A DNA stretch of 64,000 nt from Melampsora larici-populina 98AG31 (GCF_000204055.1 NW_006768802.1:437612-501611); one strand, 5' to 3'. Numbered from the stretch's first letter, positions 10,217-22,338 are shown. Made by a program: numbers and translations. Notes: generated by a model not told the origin, from the sequence alone.

Positions 10217-12160
10217 CCCTTTGGTAACAAAAGTTGCATAAAGTTACACCACGGGGCAACTTTGAACTGGGACCACGTGAAATGCCAGTTGGGTATGATC
10301 ACGCCAAGTGGTTGTGTAGAACAGGTGAAAGCAGCGTGAGTGCGGCTACGTGGCCCTCACCCAAGCTTGTCACCCGTTCTACACATGAGCTCGCTGTGAG
10401 CAGCGAGATCACGTTACGTAATGTGATGGACCAGCCTATTAGCAGGTGAGCTGATGCGTGTGAGCGAGGCCTGTCAGCCAGGTGCTCAATCAGCTTCGAT
10501 ACCTCAAATTCTTGAGAGCCCAGCGATATTTGTACTTTACGATTTTGTGGTTTTTTATTTTTTTGAGGGACAGTGACGTCACCGGTTTTCACTTCTCTGA
10601 ATTCCACTGACCCTCGCTGACCACCATCGTTCCGCACACGACCCACCCAAACGTCACCACTTCGATCAATCACAAGAAATCTCACTCTCTCATCCTCAAT
10701 AGCAAGGTTCATCAACTGCATCACATTAATGTAACAGATCACAAGAACAAACTCGTTAACATCATGGCAAGTTTGTCTGTCCTTCACATCAATCTTGACT
10801 GATTTTGTTAATCGATCCTATCCAATTCATCATCACCCTTTATTGTCCTTTAACAATATCAATTTTCTGTTATGGTAAGTTTCCCTCTTTTCTCTTCTTT
10901 GAAGACTTATTTTGATATTTGATCATACTCAGTCCTTACTATTTTCTTCTTTGTGTTCATTTCACTGTACTTTGATGATCCACAGATTGACAGCTTTGAA
11001 AAAATCCTTTGTTTGATCGGTCGTACTTGATCACCTTTGAGACAAGATGTAACAAAGTTTAATGGGGATGTAAAGCTCTTTTACTAGGTTTGTTTGTTTT
11101 TCTTGATCTTGATCAATTGAATCTTTTCTTACAAAATCGAATCAAAAGTTGTGAAGAATAGATTAAGAAGAATGCAAATACAAAATTCAATTACCATACT
11201 ACTTCAAAGGCGATTCTTCTAAAGTTCAATAAACATTCACTCGATTCAGAGTCCAATAAATTAATCAACCTTCACCACTCTTTTTCAATTCTATGGCATC
11301 AGGAAAATCGGGAAAATCGACTATTGCAGAACAAACAAAAATCATTTAACAGAATGGATACACTCGAGACGAGCTCTTTCCATTCAAAGTAACAATGTAC
11401 AAAAACTTAATAGATCAAGTGAGACGTTACTGTTCTTAAACTTCTTGGCTTCATGTTTCAAATCAACTGATCTCTTGTAACTGATTTTTATCTGAGTCTC
11501 CCTTTTTATCCGACTTTATCTTGTCCACAGATTGCTCGATTGCTGGCTCAATCGCATGTCCATATCATAAGTAAGTAATACATACATCTATTCAGCTTCA
11601 GGTCTCACGTTTAGTCATATCTTTATCTCCTTCAATACAAAGATCCCCATCACCTTGAGATCTATTTTATTTTGTTTTATTCTTTCTCTCTCTATTTTCC
11701 AGCTGTACTCTCCCAATTTCATCCTTCCTATTAGCTTGATATATGTATGTACTTAGTGTTCAAGTGTATTTGTCAATGCAAATAGTAGATGAACTATGGT
11801 ATGCAAAATTCTGTCAGCAAAAAAAACGCCGAGCCCAATTTGAGTGGGCTGGCTATCAAGACAAAATAATGCCCAATGAGCACTGAGGGGACTCACTTGA
11901 CCTGTCATTGGGTGATCAAGCTTACACACTTGTCACGTCAGATAAATCACCTTGTCGCTGTGTGAGTCATTTCACCTGGTTTTGATGTGAGATCCTCACC
12001 TTGTTATGATAGGGGTCAGATTGGGTGAAGCTCACGCCGGCTGGCACGTGTAACTCACATCGGGTATGACAATGTAGACACCATGTGTTTTATTGGCAGA
12101 GTCAAAATTCACGTGAGCGTCACGTGCCACCCGCCCCGTGGTGTACATATGCGACTTTTG
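10217..12160. mobile_element. Possible inverted-repeat element that captured gene sequence
   Basis: The left edge (10217-10280) and the right edge (about 12100-12160) are inverted relatives. They share ACAAAAGTYGCATA, the 13-mer TACACCACGGGGC and a following CACGTGA word, in the same order. The ends are GC-richer than the interior and rich in GTGAG/CTCAC words. Between them lie ordinary AT-rich gene-like DNA and a broken G-alpha exon. The structure is that of a Pack-type (gene-capturing) element, but the similarity is partial and I cannot define exact ends or a target duplication. The alternative is two unrelated MITE fragments flanking a dead host gene. Confidence 0.35.
11287..11440 (+). pseudogene. 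G-protein alpha subunit exon relic
   Basis: The plus-strand frame starting near 11293 reads GKSGKSTIAEQTKII, then a TAA, then QNGYTRDELFPFK and a following YKNLI. This matches the G1 P-loop (GxGESGKST) and the adjacent helix of heterotrimeric G-protein alpha subunits, where KQMKIIHxxGY(S/T)xEE is conserved. The stop replaces the conserved His. The first loop Glu is Lys, and no flanking exons (G2-G5 boxes) could be found, so this is a dead fragment. The upstream 10.6-10.9 kb resembles a pyrimidine-rich promoter/5' UTR. Confidence 0.6.
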
Positions 12161-12289
12161 TATCACGGTGAGAAAATTTCTCACTGTGTGTGTATGTATA
12201 AAATTTATTTTGTGAAGACATTTGGTAAAACTCGTCAAAGGTCGCATACATACAATTGTTGACGAGTTTACCGCGATTTTCCCATTTGG

Positions 12290-12646
12290 TAAAACCGATC
12301 TATGAGTTATTTGAGGTTATTCATGAGTGAATTGAGTACAAATCACTTGTTTCTTCTCATTTGCCCTTTGTCTCCCTCATCTTCTATCCATCAAAACCAT
12401 ATTCAGTTTTAATTTTCCATTGTTTGTGCAAGACAAGGTTGAAGACAAGATTTACTTATAGATTATTTGATTCATTGATATCGGACATAAACAAGTCCAT
12501 TTAAAATCATTTTTTCATGGTTGTTAGTCTCAATGAAATACTCATAGGCCTCATCCTTGATCATCAAAAAGTCATATTGATTGTTTCATTCCAAGACTTT
12601 TTATTCCTGCTTCATGTTGAGTGATCATCTTTGGACTTATCAAAGC
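12290..12646. other. AT-rich flank of the LTR retrotransposon
   Basis: No gene seen. It ends with TTCTG (12647-12651), the left copy of the retrotransposon target duplication. Confidence 0.5.
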
Positions 12647-12651
12647 TTCTG

Positions 12652-12955
12652 TGTCATGAACTGCTAGATGCTAGTAGGTTATGAAGATAACAACTAAGGA
12701 ACGATTTTCAATTAAGGAACAAGTTGTAGAGATATACATTGGTACCTGGATTTGTTTATTATTACTATATATATAATACCTCTTGTACCAAATTGTTCGC
12801 TTTTCTCTTCATCAGAATAATTATTATCTTAATCTTCTTTCTTGTTTTCGTGTCTCCAATCTGAGATAAAAACCGTTTCCAAAAGAATTTGCTGAAAAGC
12901 CGAACCGTAGAACTTCTCCGATAAGAGAAATTCAGCTACATCCCCAGTCATCACA
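12652..12955 (+). repeat. 5' LTR
   Basis: 304 bp, TG...CA ends, preceded by TTCTG. It contains an AT-rich TATATATATAATA promoter-like block near 12765-12778. It differs from the 3' LTR at four positions. Confidence 0.93.
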
Positions 12956-13120
12956 TTTTTATTCTGATCTTTATTTTTAGATTATCTAAAATTTTTTTTT
13001 TTTCATCATCTACATTTCTTCAGGTCATTTAGATCACTTTTAATAATCCTTTCCTTTTTTTTTATCGTTTTTACTTTCTCAATCACTTAGATCAACTTTT
13101 TTAATAACATTTTTTTGTTT

Positions 13121-13483
13121 ATGTTCACAACAATCTCAATTTATCACGCTTACTTATATTTACACATTCACTCTAGCTTAAATTTTTCAGACGGATTATT
13201 GAAATCTTTTGAAGAACTTCCCTTTTATATCACGGAAGACGATTCTTTTCAAGTGTTATCACTCCTTGAAGAATCACCTTTCGTCAATTACCCAGAAGAA
13301 AATCCTTTCTTAGATAATTTCACACCCTCCTTTCAATCATCTCTTGAATTCCATTTACATTTAGAAGATTACGAGAGATTATATTTACATTGCAAAGTTT
13401 ATTACACTAGTCCTCCTTTAACTGCTCTTACTTCATTATATTCCGATTCCGAAACAGAGTCTGAAGATGAATCCTTGGCCTGA
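13121..13483 (+). CDS. Leader ORF of the retrotransposon, function unknown
   Basis: An acidic open frame of 120 residues lies between the 5' LTR and gag. It is rich in Glu/Asp/Phe/Ser, ends in SDSETESEDESLA and has no motif known to me. Its last codons overlap another ORF (13467-13679, 70 residues, proline-rich) in a different frame. One or both may be remains of the gag N-terminus broken by frameshifts, because the following assembly gap hides the junction. The transcript leader of related elements often contains such frames, so coding status is uncertain. Confidence 0.35.
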   Translation: MFTTISIYHAYLYLHIHSSLNFSDGLLKSFEELPFYITEDDSFQVLSLLEESPFVNYPEENPFLDNFTPSFQSSLEFHLHLEDYERLYLHCKVYYTSPPLTALTSLYSDSETESEDESLA

Positions 13484-13748
13484 TGAACCTGAAAGTTCTG
13501 CGATTTCATCTGTATTTGGAAGAGATCCTCCTCCCCACACTGCTGCAAGTGAGCAAACAGATTTCAATGCGATTTTCATTGACCCCCCTTCAGCTCAAAC
13601 TTGTATTCCTTTATCTCAAACTCCGGTCTCCCGATTGGCAAATGGTTTAAATCATTTGGGAATAGCTACTGATAATTAGGGTCTCTCTAGCAGTCTCTGA
13701 TAGAAACACATTCTGGAAATTTCCAAGAATCCATACTTTGAATACCCT

Positions 13749-13961
13749 NNNNNNNNNNNNNNNNNNNNNNNNNNNNNNNNNNNNNNNNNNNNNNNNNNNN
13801 NNNNNNNNNNNNNNNNNNNNNNNNNNNNNNNNNNNNNNNNNNNNNNNNNNNNNNNNNNNNNNNNNNNNNNNNNNNNNNNNNNNNNNNNNNNNNNNNNNNN
13901 NNNNNNNNNNNNNNNNNNNNNNNNNNNNNNNNNNNNNNNNNNNNNNNNNNNNNNNNNNNNN
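13749..13961. other. Assembly gap of 213 N
   Basis: Unknown bases interrupt the retrotransposon upstream of gag. The 8-mer AATACCCT stands immediately on both sides (13741-13748, 13962-13969). This suggests the gap spans a repeat, or that the true distance is shorter and the two edges overlap. Confidence 0.95.
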
Positions 13962-14841
13962 AATACCCTAAATGTATCTTATCCAGATGTTCAGAACTCA
14001 ACATTTCGTCAAACAGATGCAAATCGAATTCCACCTCATGTTCGAATTCCAAATCAAATGCCAACTCATCCTCAAGTACCCCCTCCTCAATTTCATCCTG
14101 TGCCTCAGCAACCACAATTTCATCCTGCGCCCCCACAGCCACAGTTTCACACAGTACCTCAAGTACCTCAAGGTCAACCACCTCCACCCAACTCGCAGTT
14201 CTTTCCTCCGCCACCAAATCCTTTCGTACAACCACAATTCGCTTCTCAAAACCCTCATTTTGTTCCTGTGCCTCCTCGAAGTTCTTTCAATCCTGTTCCA
14301 CCACCGCAATTCAATCCTGTTCCACCACCGCAATTTGATCAAACTTCTCAATCTTTCCATCCGACACAACCAACTTTTCAACAACCGTTCTTTCAGCCTC
14401 AACAATCTTCATTTCAAACTCAGCCACAATTTTTTCGTCACAATTCACCAATTCCTCAGCCAACTACCTTTAGACGAGAATCACAAAGAGAAACTGAAGG
14501 TATTGTGGATTTCAGACCTCCAAAAATTCGTGATAACTTAAGATTTTTTGGCAACAGCAAGTGTTTGAAACAGTTTATGTTGGAAATACATGAAGAACTT
14601 GATTTAATCAGATTCCCAAATGATCCATTCGACACTCAGAAAATAAACTGGATAGCAAGACATTTTACTTCTTTGAACTCGACACCTTCAAGCACTCAAA
14701 TCTGGTTTATAGGTCTTTTAGAACGCAATGCTCATTCTCAAGGAATTTTCAACATGATTGGAAATTTGAAGAGTATCCCTTATCAATTACCAGTTTTAGC
14801 AAGTCTGGATGCGTTCTTAGGAGAATTATGGTTTAAATTTG
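13962..14841 (+). pseudogene. gag: gag, 5' part, interrupted by the MULE
   Basis: The frame is open from the assembly gap. Residues about 30-160 form a Pro/Gln/Phe-rich low-complexity region built on PPPQFHPVP/PPPQFNPVP repeats. Then comes a capsid-like segment starting at DNLRFFGNSKCLKQFMLEI (about 14529-14585) that matches the Ty3/gypsy gag fold (a 'FxG...L..Fl..i' start). Coding sequence stops in mid-domain at 14841, the last base of the left TAAATTTG duplication of the MULE, and resumes at 17909 in the same phase. The long ORF that continues past 14842 merely reads into the MULE inverted repeat and is not a natural protein end. Confidence 0.85.
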
Positions 14842-14962
14842 GGATCCCGGTATCCCCACCCCCCCCCCTAGTAACCCCACCACCCCCCTCCCATTCACAG
14901 CTAGTGAAAGGCTTAGTGCCTGGTGACACATGTCGTGACAGTGCCAGATTGAACCACGCTCC
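14842..14962 (+). repeat. Left terminal inverted repeat of the MULE
   Basis: About 121 bp matching the complement of 17779-17900 with scattered differences. It contains the tract of Cs after 14859 and the shared word CAGCTAGTGAAAGGCTTAGT. Confidence 0.88.
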
Positions 14963-15097
14963 CATCTTTGTAATTTTTGAAGTTCACCCAAAAAGCTTCA
15001 GCTCTATCCAACTTTTTCCCAGCTCCATATCATCCAACTCCACAGCTCACAACTCAAAAACTCTTGTCATCATCTAACAACACACCACACCTCAAAA

Positions 15098-17171
15098 ATG
15101 GATTTTGGCGAAGTTATATACCCATCCTTACAAGAAGCTGAAGATGCACTGCGGAACTATGCCAAAGGATCAGGCTACTGGTTGAAAATCACCCGCACCT
15201 GTTCTGATAAACATAAGAGACAAAAGAAACGAGTCTTTGCCTGTTCTCATGGCAGAACACCTCAGCAAGTCGTCAGTGCAGTTCGATCCACCTCAACTCA
15301 ACTTCTGGGATGCAATTGGTCTGCTACAATTCGACATGTGGAAATCACTCATCAGTGGAAGATTGAATTTAAAAATGATCAGCACAACAATCATGAACCT
15401 TCTACAAACCTTGCTGAGATACCAGCTTCACGTAAACTTGCACCAGAACAGCACAACTTTGTTATTAACCTTGCAAATGCAGGTGTTCCTCCACGACTCA
15501 TTCTACGCACCTTGAAGGCATCCGATCCCACTAACTTGTCAACCAGCCAGGACATCTACAACATGATCAAGAAACAAAAACTTTTGGATCTCAATGGACG
15601 CACTCCACTTGAAGCTTTGATAGACAACCTCAAGGCAAATGATGTGTTCCATACCTATGAACTGGATTCTAATCACCGACTCCTACGTCTGTTTGTTGCC
15701 CCCAAAGCTAGTGTGAAGTCGGCTTCGGACTTCTGGACATCTGATGTGCTACTGATGGATTCAACTTACAAAACCAATCGGTGAGATCTTTCACAGCAAT
15801 CAAGTTTAATCAGAGTTGAGACTGACTGATTTTTGTGGTTTGGTTGTCTTAGGTTTCAAATGCCACTCCTCCACGTGATGGGAGTTTCACCAACACATCA
15901 GTCTATCTCTCTATGCTTTGGTCTAATGCGACAAGAAACTGAAGCCGACTATCGATGGGTTTTGGAGCAGATGAAGCTGTGCTTTGGGTCCAAGCTTTCA
16001 AATCTGCAGGCTGTTGTGACTGATAGAGAGCTCGCCTTGATGAACGCTCTGAAGGAAACTCTGCCACACACCAAGAATCTACTCTGCAAATGGCATATCG
16101 AGAAAAATATTCAAGCTAACATCAAGATGAAATTAACAGACGAGCAATGGAAAGCGTTTCAAAGCAGCTGGCAGGAAATTTGCAACTCGATCTCTCCCGA
16201 AGACTTCGAAGCACGCTTTGAGGCTCTTCGAACTGATATTGGCGAGACTTCTTTCAATTACATCAAGAGTACGTGGGTGATTCACAAGGAAAAGTTTGTA
16301 ACTGCTTGGACAAAGGATATAAAACATTTTGGTCACACCGTCACCTCTCGGATTGAAGGTGGTCATGCTGGTATCAAAGGCTGGATCTGGACATCAACTG
16401 GTGATCTTGCAACTGTATACACCAAGCTGGAATTTGTTTGTCAACAGCAAAGAGATAGGATAGAACACCGTATAGCCTTTGATCGAACTCATACTTTATC
16501 TCGACTTCGTCCTCAAATCTGGACTGATGTCAACAGAAAAATCTCGCACTACGCACTACTAGAGGTAATTTCTTGTCTAGTTTCCTCCCAACAATTCCTT
16601 TCCTGATTCATTATGAAACATTCTAAACCCAAATCACAAATAGACCTACAAGCAGTATCAAAAAGCCCTTTCTTTAGATGACACCAACAACTGCACCTAC
16701 GTACTTTCGGGATCAAAAGGATTGCCCTGTGCCCACTTCCTGAAGCATCTCATGTTATCTTTGAGGAAATTGGCTGTGAACCACTTCGACCCTCATTGGC
16801 ATCTAGAACCGCCTTTAGTTGACCCAGTTATACACAACCAACCACCTAACTTTGACTCGCTACTCAACCTCGTACGAGCACAACATAACACTCTCCCCGC
16901 CCATCAACAGAGCGTGTTGTGGAGTCAGTTAAGCCGGATTCTTGTCAGTCCAACTCCCACCATTGGTGATCCAGCTCCGATTCGATCTCGTGGTCGGCCT
17001 ACAGGATCTTCGAACAAGACCAAGCGCGATCTTTGTCGTCATGAGCATCAGGAAGCTGAACAAAACGGTCCTCGATGTAGCCAATGCCACAAGACAGGTC
17101 ACAACAAAAGAACTTGTCCTATCCCAGTAGAATCAGCAGATCCGGCCACAGTCGAGCATGGAGTGGTCTAG
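15098..17171 (+). CDS. MULE transposase, three exons, apparently intact
   Basis: This is the DDE transposase of the surrounding Mutator-like element. Exons are 15098-15780, 15853-16564 and 16644-17171, with GT-AG introns of 72 and 79 bp and phase kept throughout, giving 640 residues. Order of parts: an N-terminal FAR1/WRKY-GCM1-like DNA-binding region with Cys/His residues (about 20-115); catalytic D1 in LLMDSTYKTNR at the first junction; D2 in VVTDRELALMNA; a C-x2-H in LLCKWHIEKNI; the third acidic residue in SRIEGGHAGIK; a SWIM-type zinc finger C...LPCAH (third exon); and a C-terminal CCHC knuckle CSQCHKTGHNKRTC. The start is the first ATG after the inverted repeat. No stop or frameshift is present. 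It reads in the same direction as the host retrotransposon. Confidence 0.9.
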
Positions 17172-17778
17172 TCGTACAATGCTCAACACATCCTAGGACA
17201 AACACTATAAGATCCACCAAATACATACATGGATCTGAATTGTCCTTCTCTCTCTCCTTGTCTGTCTCTGTAGCTCTACAAGATCATTGCCTTGTTGGCT
17301 CTCGTCATTCATTTTGACACCACACTCCTTTGTCTTTGGTAATGAATCTTGTAATCGAGTCATCAAAGATATCAAACTTTGTCCAGCTACACAATAAGCT
17401 ACGGAATTTACCCGAGCAATCACACTTGCTCAAAAGGGTTGAGAACCGAGTGGATTGAGCACAAGAACACAATGTGATCAATTCAATCGGTTCTCCTGAC
17501 ATCATGTGTTTTTTATCTGGTCTTTCAAATGCTTAACCACACTAACCCAAAAAAAGGGAAACATATAAGGCACTCGACACGATCAATTCAATCGGTCTGA
17601 TTGATTGTTTCTCAGAATTGTTTTCCAATCGCTCCGATTGATTCAAATTCGATCGGTCGGAGCGATCTTGATTCATATTGTTTGTTTGTTTCGCGCAACA
17701 CTTGAAGGATCCTTCAATTATTGTACCTATATGATGTTTTGTTAGGGAAACAATCAAAGAAAATTCTCAGTGAGTGCT
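17172..17778. other. MULE 3' interior without a gene
   Basis: About 600 bp between the transposase stop and the right inverted repeat. It contains repeated CGATC/GATCG and CAATCGG words (17575-17665) that could be subterminal binding sites. No coding frame is supported. Confidence 0.5.
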
Positions 17779-17900
17779 GAGAGCGCGGTTCAAGCTAGCA
17801 CTGTCACGACTTGTGTCAGCAGCAACTAAGCCTTTCACTAGCTGTGAACGGGAGGGGGTGGTGGAGTTACTAGGGGGGGGTGGTGAGGATACCGGGATCC
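17779..17900 (-). repeat. Right terminal inverted repeat of the MULE
   Basis: Complement of the left repeat. It ends ACCGGGATCC and is followed directly by the TAAATTTG duplication. Confidence 0.88.
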
Positions 17901-20900
17901 TAAATTTGGTGACAAACATGCTGAGAAGACTGCAAGAGATCAACTTAGTGCTTGCAAACAAGGCAAAGGATCAATAATCGACTATAATTCAAGATTCAAA
18001 CAATTATCTCTCCATGTGAAAAAATTAGAAGAAGATAAAATCATTCAATACATTGAAGGTTTACATCCCAGCATTCAACTAGAAGAGACTCGTGTTGAAG
18101 GTTGGGTTAACGAAACAAATCTCCTTCGTGTTCAAGACATGGCAGTAAGAGCCGCTGACATTTTGGATTTAAGATCGATAGTGACACAGACTTTTCCCCA
18201 ACTTCGATCGCAAGGTGAAATCTACCGACACCCTCACGCCAGTCATCAAGCTTCACAACGTCCTGCCCATCATTCTTTACCCTCGTCAAGTCGTAATGGT
18301 CCAACTCCGATGGATATTGACGTTAACGCTGTCTCAACTGATCAAGATGGTTCCAATCCTTTTCCAGCGATTCGACGAATTTGCATCTCGAAGAACTTGT
18401 GTTTTGATTGTCTCAAGCCGTATGACGATGAACATAAACGTTTACAATTGACTAATGGTAAACGATCCTGTCCAAATCAGTCTGCACGCATTGAAGACAA
18501 GTTGAAGATGTTACGTGAATCGGTGTCCAACAATTGTCCAGGTGTACGTTCATCCTCTGTTCCAACTCAAATTTCTGCAGTTCAATTGGAATTATCGGAT
18601 TATGAAGCTTTGCCAAACACGATTAAAGAAGAAACTACTCAATTGCTGGAATCGTTTTGGTCGACTTTGCACACACCTGATTATGAAAGCACAAGCAATG
18701 ATTTGGTAGATCAAAATGTTCATTTGGATTCTATCAGGATTCAAGCTGACACGACTAAACATCGTCAATTTTTGATTCCTTTACGATTGATTTCAGATGA
18801 CCTTCCAATAAATGTTATGGCTTTGGTTGATACGGGTGCGATGGACAGTTTTATGGATGTTGGATTTGCGGAATTGAATCAAGTCGAATTGAAGGCGAAG
18901 AAAGCTCCTCAAAAACTTTTTGGTTTTAATGGTGTTTCAGGAGTGACGGTTATGAGAGAGTGGACCGGTTGTTTGAAATTGATTGATGTTGAAGGAAAGG
19001 AAGAAGATGTTATGGCGACTTTAGGTGTGACGAAATTGAGCGGAGGTCACGATGTTATTTTGGGTTTGCCTTGGATGGAGGAACATGGAGTGTCATTGAT
19101 GATGAACAAGTCGGGTAGATGGTTAGAGATAGGTGGTAGTATGGTGTCTACAGTCATAGTGAATGACAAAGTGGTAGATATATCAGTAGTTTCTTGTAAG
19201 TATGAAACTACTACTGTCTCTCCTCTCAAGTCCATTCCAACGGCGACCATCAAGACACCTTCCACCATTCCCATTGAACCCTCCACGAATCAAATCATTT
19301 CCATTACCCCTGACAAGTCTTTTCTTTCAAATCTACCCAAAAGTTGTTTGAAGTACTTACATGTTTTTTCTCCGCAGGAATCTGTTTTACCCCCCCACAG
19401 ACCGTTTGACATTGCAATTGAAATAAAACCAGGCTGTGAACCTCCATTCAGAGGACTCTACAATTTGTCCCCTGATGAGCAAGCTGAGTTGAAGACTTAC
19501 CTGAACGAGCAGTTAAGTAAAGGGTTTGTTCAACCTTCCAAATCCTCTGCCGCAGCCCCAATTTTCTTTGTCAAAGTTCCAGGTAAAAAGAATAGGCCTT
19601 GCGTGGATTATCGAGGTTTGAATAAGATCACCAAGCGTGATAGCTACCCCATTCCAGTAATGTCATGGATTTTGAACCAGTTGCGTGGTTGTAAGTTTTT
19701 CGCTAAAATTGACCTGAAGGCTGCCTTTAATTTATTAAGAGTTGCCGAAGGCGATGAGTGGAAAACAGCTTTCCGCACTCCTTGGGGACTGTTTGAATAT
19801 ACTGTTATGCCTTTTGGACTTGCTAACGCTCCTGCAGTATTTCAATGTTTTATCCAATGGGTATTACGAGAATATTTGGATGTTTTTTGCTTTGTGTATC
19901 TTGATGATATCTTGATTTTTTCGAAAACCGCAGAAGATCATGAAAGTCATATCGAGAAGATCCTGGCAAAATTATCGGAACACAAGCTGACCGCTTCACC
20001 AGGAAAATGTGAATTCTTTGCTAAAGAGGTTGTTTTTTTAGGTTTTGTCATTTCGACGGAAGGCATCAGCATAGATCCATCAAAGTTGAAGACTATCGCC
20101 GATTGGCCTTACCCATTGACTTTAAACGACTTACAGCGTTTCTTGGGGTTCTCAAACTTTTACCGCCGCTTTATAGCTGATTTTTCCGAAGTTGTGGCAC
20201 CTCTTACAACTTTAACGGCGAAGACTGCGGACGTTGTCAACGGTTTAAAGGATAAAACAGCAGTAGATTCCTTCAATAGGCTGTGTCGTTTATTTTCTTC
20301 CGCTCCCTTCCTTTTGCACTTTGATTTTACTCTGCCTCGCGTACTACAAGTTGACGCTTCGGGATATGCTTACTCTGGTATATTATTGCAGAAATCACCT
20401 GAAGGACAATTACGGCCTGTAGCATATTTTTCGAAGAAGCTCACAGAAGCAGAACGTTGCTGGCAAATACACAATCAGGAACTCGGTGCTATTGTCGCTT
20501 GCTTCCATGAGTGGAGAGCGTGGCTTATGGGCACAACTTTTCCTGTCACAGTCTTATCAGACCACGCTAATCTTCGTTACTTCATGACTGCGCAGCTCCT
20601 GACACCACGACAAGCGCGTTGGGCTTCATTTTTAGGCGAATTCAACTTTGAAATCTTACATACGCCAGGGAAAACGAATCCTGCGGATCCGGCTTCCCGC
20701 CGTTCAGATTTTGTTTGTGGCAAGGAAGACAGTTCTCGTGTCATTCTTTTAGGCTCACGCGAAGTCAAGAATATTGGTGTCCAAGCTATCAGTGTGGCAA
20801 ACGCGGGTCGTTTTGATATCTCGTCATTTATGCCTGTTGAAGATTCACTAATGCGTCAATTTTCTACTGCATACAGAGACGACGAGTTGATAATCGGCAT

Positions 20901-22338
20901 CCATCCGGCTTTCTTGTGTTGTGTGGATAATGTTTGGTGGTGGAGGGACCACGTCTACGTTCCTTCGCGATTTCGTGATGAGATTTTTTCACTTTGTCAT
21001 GATTCAGTAACAGGTGGCCATTGGGGAACGTTGAAAACTTACGATCTTATTTCCCGCTCCTTTGGTTGGCCAAACATGAGGCGTGACATTTTGGATTTCA
21101 TTCGCAATTGTGCTAGTTGTCAACAGGTTAAAGTTGACCAGCGTCCCCTGCAAGGAAAATTGACACCATTACCAGTCCCGGAGCGTCCCTGGTCAACCAT
21201 AGGTATTGATTTTATCGTGAAACTGCCGGTTTCTCACGGTTTTGATTCCGTAATGGTTGTTGTCGACCACTTGTCAAAGGCTGCACATTTTATTCCTGCC
21301 AAGGAGTCATGGAAATCGGATGAGTTGGCTAATGCTTTTATTGACAATGTTTTCCGTTTTCATGGTTTACCGGATGTGGTAGTTTCTGATAGGGGAACAA
21401 CTCTGGTTTCGGCATTTTGGACGCATGTCCTACGTTTGCTATCCGTCAAACCTGCTCCTTCTACCGCCTTCCACCCCCAAACGGATGGTCAGGTTGAACG
21501 AACAAATGCCCTATTGGAAGATTATTTGCGTCATTTCGTGGCGGAGGATCAGCAGGATTGGTGTTGACTTTTGGCTCTGGCTGAGTTCTCTTACAATAAT
21601 TCTGTCTCCTCCTCAACAAAAATGACACCGTTCTTTGCTTTGTTAGGTTACCACCCTCGGTTTAATTCATTCACGCATTCTTCGGGTCGACCTGCAGCGG
21701 ACGACTTTGTCAAACACATTCAGCTTATACAAGAGAAGCTCCGTGACAACCTAGTACAAGCAAAATCGACACAAGCGAAGTTCTATAACAAGGAACGACG
21801 TGTTGTGGCTACATATCAACCTGGGGATCTGGTTTGGTTGTCACGTCGAAATTTGAAGACTAAGCGGGCGAATAACAAACTGGATGTTCGGCGGTTAGGT
21901 CCCTTTGCGGTCTTGCGTATGGTGGGGAACAATGCTGCTGAGTTGGATTTACCTGCTTCCTTGGGTCGCCTGCATCCTGTCTTTAACGTCTCTTTGTTGA
22001 TGCCTTTTGTAGGGGATTTGGCAAAAGTTCTGCCCAACCAGGCCACGCGATGGAGCGACTTGCTACTTCAGGACAAAGAGAAGGTCGCGACAATTCTCAA
22101 CTACAGGTGCTCCTCTCCTGATTTTCACGAATATCTGGTCAGGATGGACGCCTCTTCGGAACTGGATGCTGTCTGGTCGCCACTTTCGCAGCTACCTTTT
22201 GATCTGGATCATTATCTCGAACGCTTCCACCGGTTATGGCCGACTTTGGGTTCAGGCCCTTCTGAGGAAGTCTGGCGTTTGCGTGCTCGTCGACGGGTGG
22301 ACCCGGCTTTCGACGCATCCCGTTCTGTCCTATTCTAG
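17901..22338 (+). pseudogene. pol: gag (3' part) and pol of the Ty3/gypsy element, one premature stop
   Basis: One frame resumes inside gag at 17908 and runs to a TAG at 22338, broken once by TGA at 21565-21567. In order: rest of capsid; an atypical Cys/His knuckle (CFDC...H...C, about 18410-18475); aspartic protease with LVDTGAMDSF (about 18825) and flap-like VILGLPWM; reverse transcriptase with CVDYRGLNKI, FAKIDLKAAF, MPFGLANAP and catalytic YLDD (about 19898); RNase H from LQVDASGYAY to LSDHANLRYF; integrase with an HHCC finger, then D (GIDFIV), D (SDRGT) and E (QVERTN); the stop; then a GPF/Y module and a C-terminal chromodomain-like block (YLVRMDASSE...VWSPLSQL). The stop lies just after the integrase core, so the product would lose the targeting end. 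All other catalytic residues are retained. Confidence 0.92.

Larger units (their letters stand above)
14842..17900 (+). mobile_element. Complete Mutator-like element (MULE), 3059 bp, inserted in gag
   Basis: Both ends are GGATCCCGGTATCC with inverted repeats of about 120 bp, including a C-rich (G-rich on the other end) tract. They are flanked by the perfect 8-bp duplication TAAATTTG (14834-14841 and 17901-17908; nine bases if the next G is counted). MULEs make 8-11 bp duplications. The element carries one three-exon transposase gene (15098-17171) with all catalytic motifs present, then about 600 bp without a gene. Ends, duplication and transposase all look undamaged, so it may be autonomous or only recently silent. 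Confidence 0.93.

Noticed and set aside
10299..10787. 162-codon frame on the minus strand
   Set aside because: It spans the GTGAG-rich inverted edge and promoter-like DNA, with no motif. Its openness is explained by GC-rich repeat composition.
13998..14541. Overlapping frames rich in Leu/His or Arg/Trp over the gag repeat
   Set aside because: Shadows of the Pro/Gln/Phe-rich gag repeat in other frames, and the frames through 13749-13961 are only runs of N.
14058..15077. 339-codon frame as a complete gene
   Set aside because: Only the part up to 14841 is gag. The rest reads into the MULE inverted repeat.
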